A DNA stretch of 6,319 nucleotides from an uncultured Eubacteriales bacterium (lineage in GTDB: Bacteria > Bacillota > Clostridia > Oscillospirales > CAG-272). This document shows, one piece after another, positions 4,905-6,319 of the stretch. A model generated the notes under the pieces. It was not told where the DNA came from. It saw nothing but the letters and a program-made list of their open reading frames with translations, and did not search any database. The translations under genes and the position numbers were made by a program. The first letter of the stretch is position 1, and the number at the start of each line of letters is the position of its first letter. The stretch spans positions 1 to 6,319 of the forward strand of contig CASEEB010000206.1 in the NCBI GenBank assembly GCA_949286815.1, written 5' to 3'.

Positions 4905-6188
4905 ATGGTAAAAACCCGGAAAAACAGAAGAACGGTAATTATAAACACGGTTGTGTGCATACTGATATTCAGTTTTATAATATATACGATAATTCAGCTT
5001 TCAAGAAATCTTTCGGTAAGCGTGTCCACATTGAGGACACAAAACATAACAGATGTAAGTTACGCCAATCTTAAGGGCTACATTTACCGCGACGAGCAGG
5101 TGATCGAAGCCGATGGCAACTGTGTGGCGGATTTTACGGTTTCCGACGGAGAAAGGGTTGGCGTGGGAACGACGTATGCAAACATTTACGGCGTTTCAAA
5201 TATGCAAGAGGATTCCGTGAAAGATCTTCAGGAGAAAATCAACAGCCTTACCCAAAGAATAGAAATGCTTGAGGAAAGTGTAAACGAAAGCTACAGAGTC
5301 GCGGATATAAAGCAGGTCACGAAAAACACCGAAGAAGCTTATTACGCGTTTATCAATTCGGTAGCTGATGATAATTATTCAAGTGCGGACTTACAGGGCG
5401 ACCATATTCTCGGAGGAATAAACGATTATCTGATTATCACGGGCAAGCTTGACCGTGCGAACAACATTATTTCATCCCTGAAAGAAGAAAAGCAATCTTT
5501 ACTTTCTTCATCGGGAGGCAGTCAGAACGGGACGCTGGTTTCGGAGGAGAGCTGTTATATTTACCGTGAGGTTGACGGGTATGAGCAGATATTTGATTAC
5601 GATTCTGTCATGAGTATGACTTTTTCCGATTTTTCTCAGACGGTGGCTTCCGCTGTTCCTTCGGACGGGTATGGGGTAATTGGGAAAAAAGTTTACAGTC
5701 CCAAATGGTATACCGTAGTTTTGACTGATGTAAATACATGTCTCAGTTTCGTTGAGGGACAGGCGTATGACGTTATTTTTCCGGACAGCGGAGATAAAAC
5801 CATATCCATGACGGTTGAAAGAATATGTTTTTCGGAAGACTCCTCAGAGGGAGGATTTATTGTTTTTTCGAGCAATAAAATACTTTCGGATTTTGAGTTT
5901 ACCAGAACGGTCAATATAAGGGTCAAGACAAATTCATGTACAGGATACCGTGTTCCCACCGAGGCAATCGTTATGCTCGGTTCGGAAAGAGGGGTTTACA
6001 TACTCAGCGGGAATATTGTTGAATTCAGACGGGTTACGGTCATTGGACAGGGAAACGGCTATTATATAGTGAATACTTATGACGATGATTCAAACGAGGA
6101 AAATCCGAGCGAGATTCCGTACCTGAACCTGAATGACCTTATTATAACCTCCGGCAGAAATTTGTACGACGGGAAAATATTGAAGTAA
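4905..6188 (+). CDS. HlyD-like membrane-anchored adaptor protein
   Basis: The product has 427 residues. A basic N-terminus (KTRKNRR) leads into one membrane helix at about 10-32, so the rest should lie outside the membrane. After it come a lipoyl/barrel-sandwich half (about 50-96, LKGYIYRDEQVIEADG then VSDGERVGVGTTYANIYG), two stretches with coiled-coil character (about 101-128 and 180-202), the second half-barrel, and a C-terminal beta-barrel (VPTEAIVMLGSERGVYIL, 350-367). This is the layout of HlyD/membrane-fusion adaptors, which link inner-membrane pumps to outer parts, but in a single-membrane Firmicute the partner is unclear. GGAG (4895-4898) lies six bases before the chosen ATG; TTG 4893 is the alternative. 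No transporter gene follows. Instead a yggS-like gene begins 42 bases later, a setting I recall from clostridial sepF/divIVA clusters, so a cell-envelope role is possible (inference). Confidence 0.78.
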   Translation: MVKTRKNRRTVIINTVVCILIFSFIIYTIIQLSRNLSVSVSTLRTQNITDVSYANLKGYIYRDEQVIEADGNCVADFTVSDGERVGVGTTYANIYGVSNMQEDSVKDLQEKINSLTQRIEMLEESVNESYRVADIKQVTKNTEEAYYAFINSVADDNYSSADLQGDHILGGINDYLIITGKLDRANNIISSLKEEKQSLLSSSGGSQNGTLVSEESCYIYREVDGYEQIFDYDSVMSMTFSDFSQTVASAVPSDGYGVIGKKVYSPKWYTVVLTDVNTCLSFVEGQAYDVIFPDSGDKTISMTVERICFSEDSSEGGFIVFSSNKILSDFEFTRTVNIRVKTNSCTGYRVPTEAIVMLGSERGVYILSGNIVEFRRVTVIGQGNGYYIVNTYDDDSNEENPSEIPYLNLNDLIITSGRNLYDGKILK

Positions 6189-6230
6189 ATTGCCGATTCT
6201 TTGAGGCGGACAAGAAAGGTGTGCGTGTGA

Positions 6231-6319
6231 TTGGATTTTTCATATCTTGACAGAAACGTTAACAATATCAGAGAGAAAATAAGAGAAGCTGCCGCTTCCG
6301 TAAACAGAGACCCCGAATC
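6231..6319 (+). CDS. YggS/PLPBP-family PLP-binding protein, 5' end only
   Basis: Only the first 29 codons are in the window. From a TTG at 6231 the product begins MDFSYLDRNVNNIREKIREA and reaches SVNRDPE, which fits the amphipathic first helix and the A-x-R-x-P-E segment that precedes the conserved VAVSKT strand in YggS/PLPBP proteins. These bind pyridoxal phosphate and help keep vitamin B6 and amino-acid pools balanced, with no known catalytic reaction. The start is well fixed: an in-frame TGA lies immediately upstream (6228-6230) and AAAGGTG (6215-6221) is nine bases before the TTG. The key lysine and the rest of the barrel lie outside the window, so the family call rests on a short segment plus its position after the HlyD-like gene. 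Confidence 0.68.
   Translation, partial: MDFSYLDRNVNNIREKIREAAASVNRDPE

Overview
The window looks like chromosomal DNA from a low-to-moderate-GC Firmicute of the class Clostridia (Oscillospiraceae-like). The signs are a lysine riboswitch, strong A-rich Shine-Dalgarno sequences, frequent TTG/GTG starts, sigma-A promoters with AT-rich flanks, and a trans-membrane HlyD-like protein followed directly by a YggS-type gene, an order I recall from clostridial cell-division neighbourhoods. The assignment is inferred from gene content, not from a search.

Layout. Positions 1-434 hold no gene but carry a complete minus-strand regulatory unit: a promoter (TTGACA/17/TATTAT), a lysine riboswitch and an intrinsic terminator. 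The regulated gene lies beyond position 1. Positions 435-1006 form the other half of a divergent intergenic region: a plus-strand extended -10 promoter, two copies of a structured repeat, and a long leader before queA. queA (1007-2071, TTG start) makes epoxyqueuosine on tRNA. It is followed by a small acidic ORF with an apparent one-base frameshift at an A7 tract (2143-2366), a promoter, a 71-residue two-helix membrane protein (2584-2799), and another promoter. Next come a metallo-beta-lactamase-fold hydrolase (2867-3691) and miaA (3688-4644), coupled by a GTGA overlap. The 4645-4904 gap holds a second extended -10 promoter and a second pair of the same structured repeat. Then come a 427-residue HlyD-like membrane-anchored protein (4905-6188) and the first 29 codons of a YggS/PLPBP-family gene (from 6231).

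How the genes fit together. queA and miaA both modify anticodon-loop nucleotides of tRNAs (queuosine at position 34, isopentenyl-A at 37) but sit in separate transcription units. The HlyD-like and yggS genes probably start a third unit running out of the window.

The most interesting part is the structured repeat. It occurs as a two-copy array upstream of both queA and the HlyD-like gene. Each array begins with the same TGnTATAATGTATACAG promoter core, and the paired arms change together between copies, so selection on a structure (RNA or DNA dyad) is plausible. I do not recognise it as a named RNA family. A second oddity is the lysine riboswitch, whose P5 5' arm is repeated four times in a 12-13-base rhythm.
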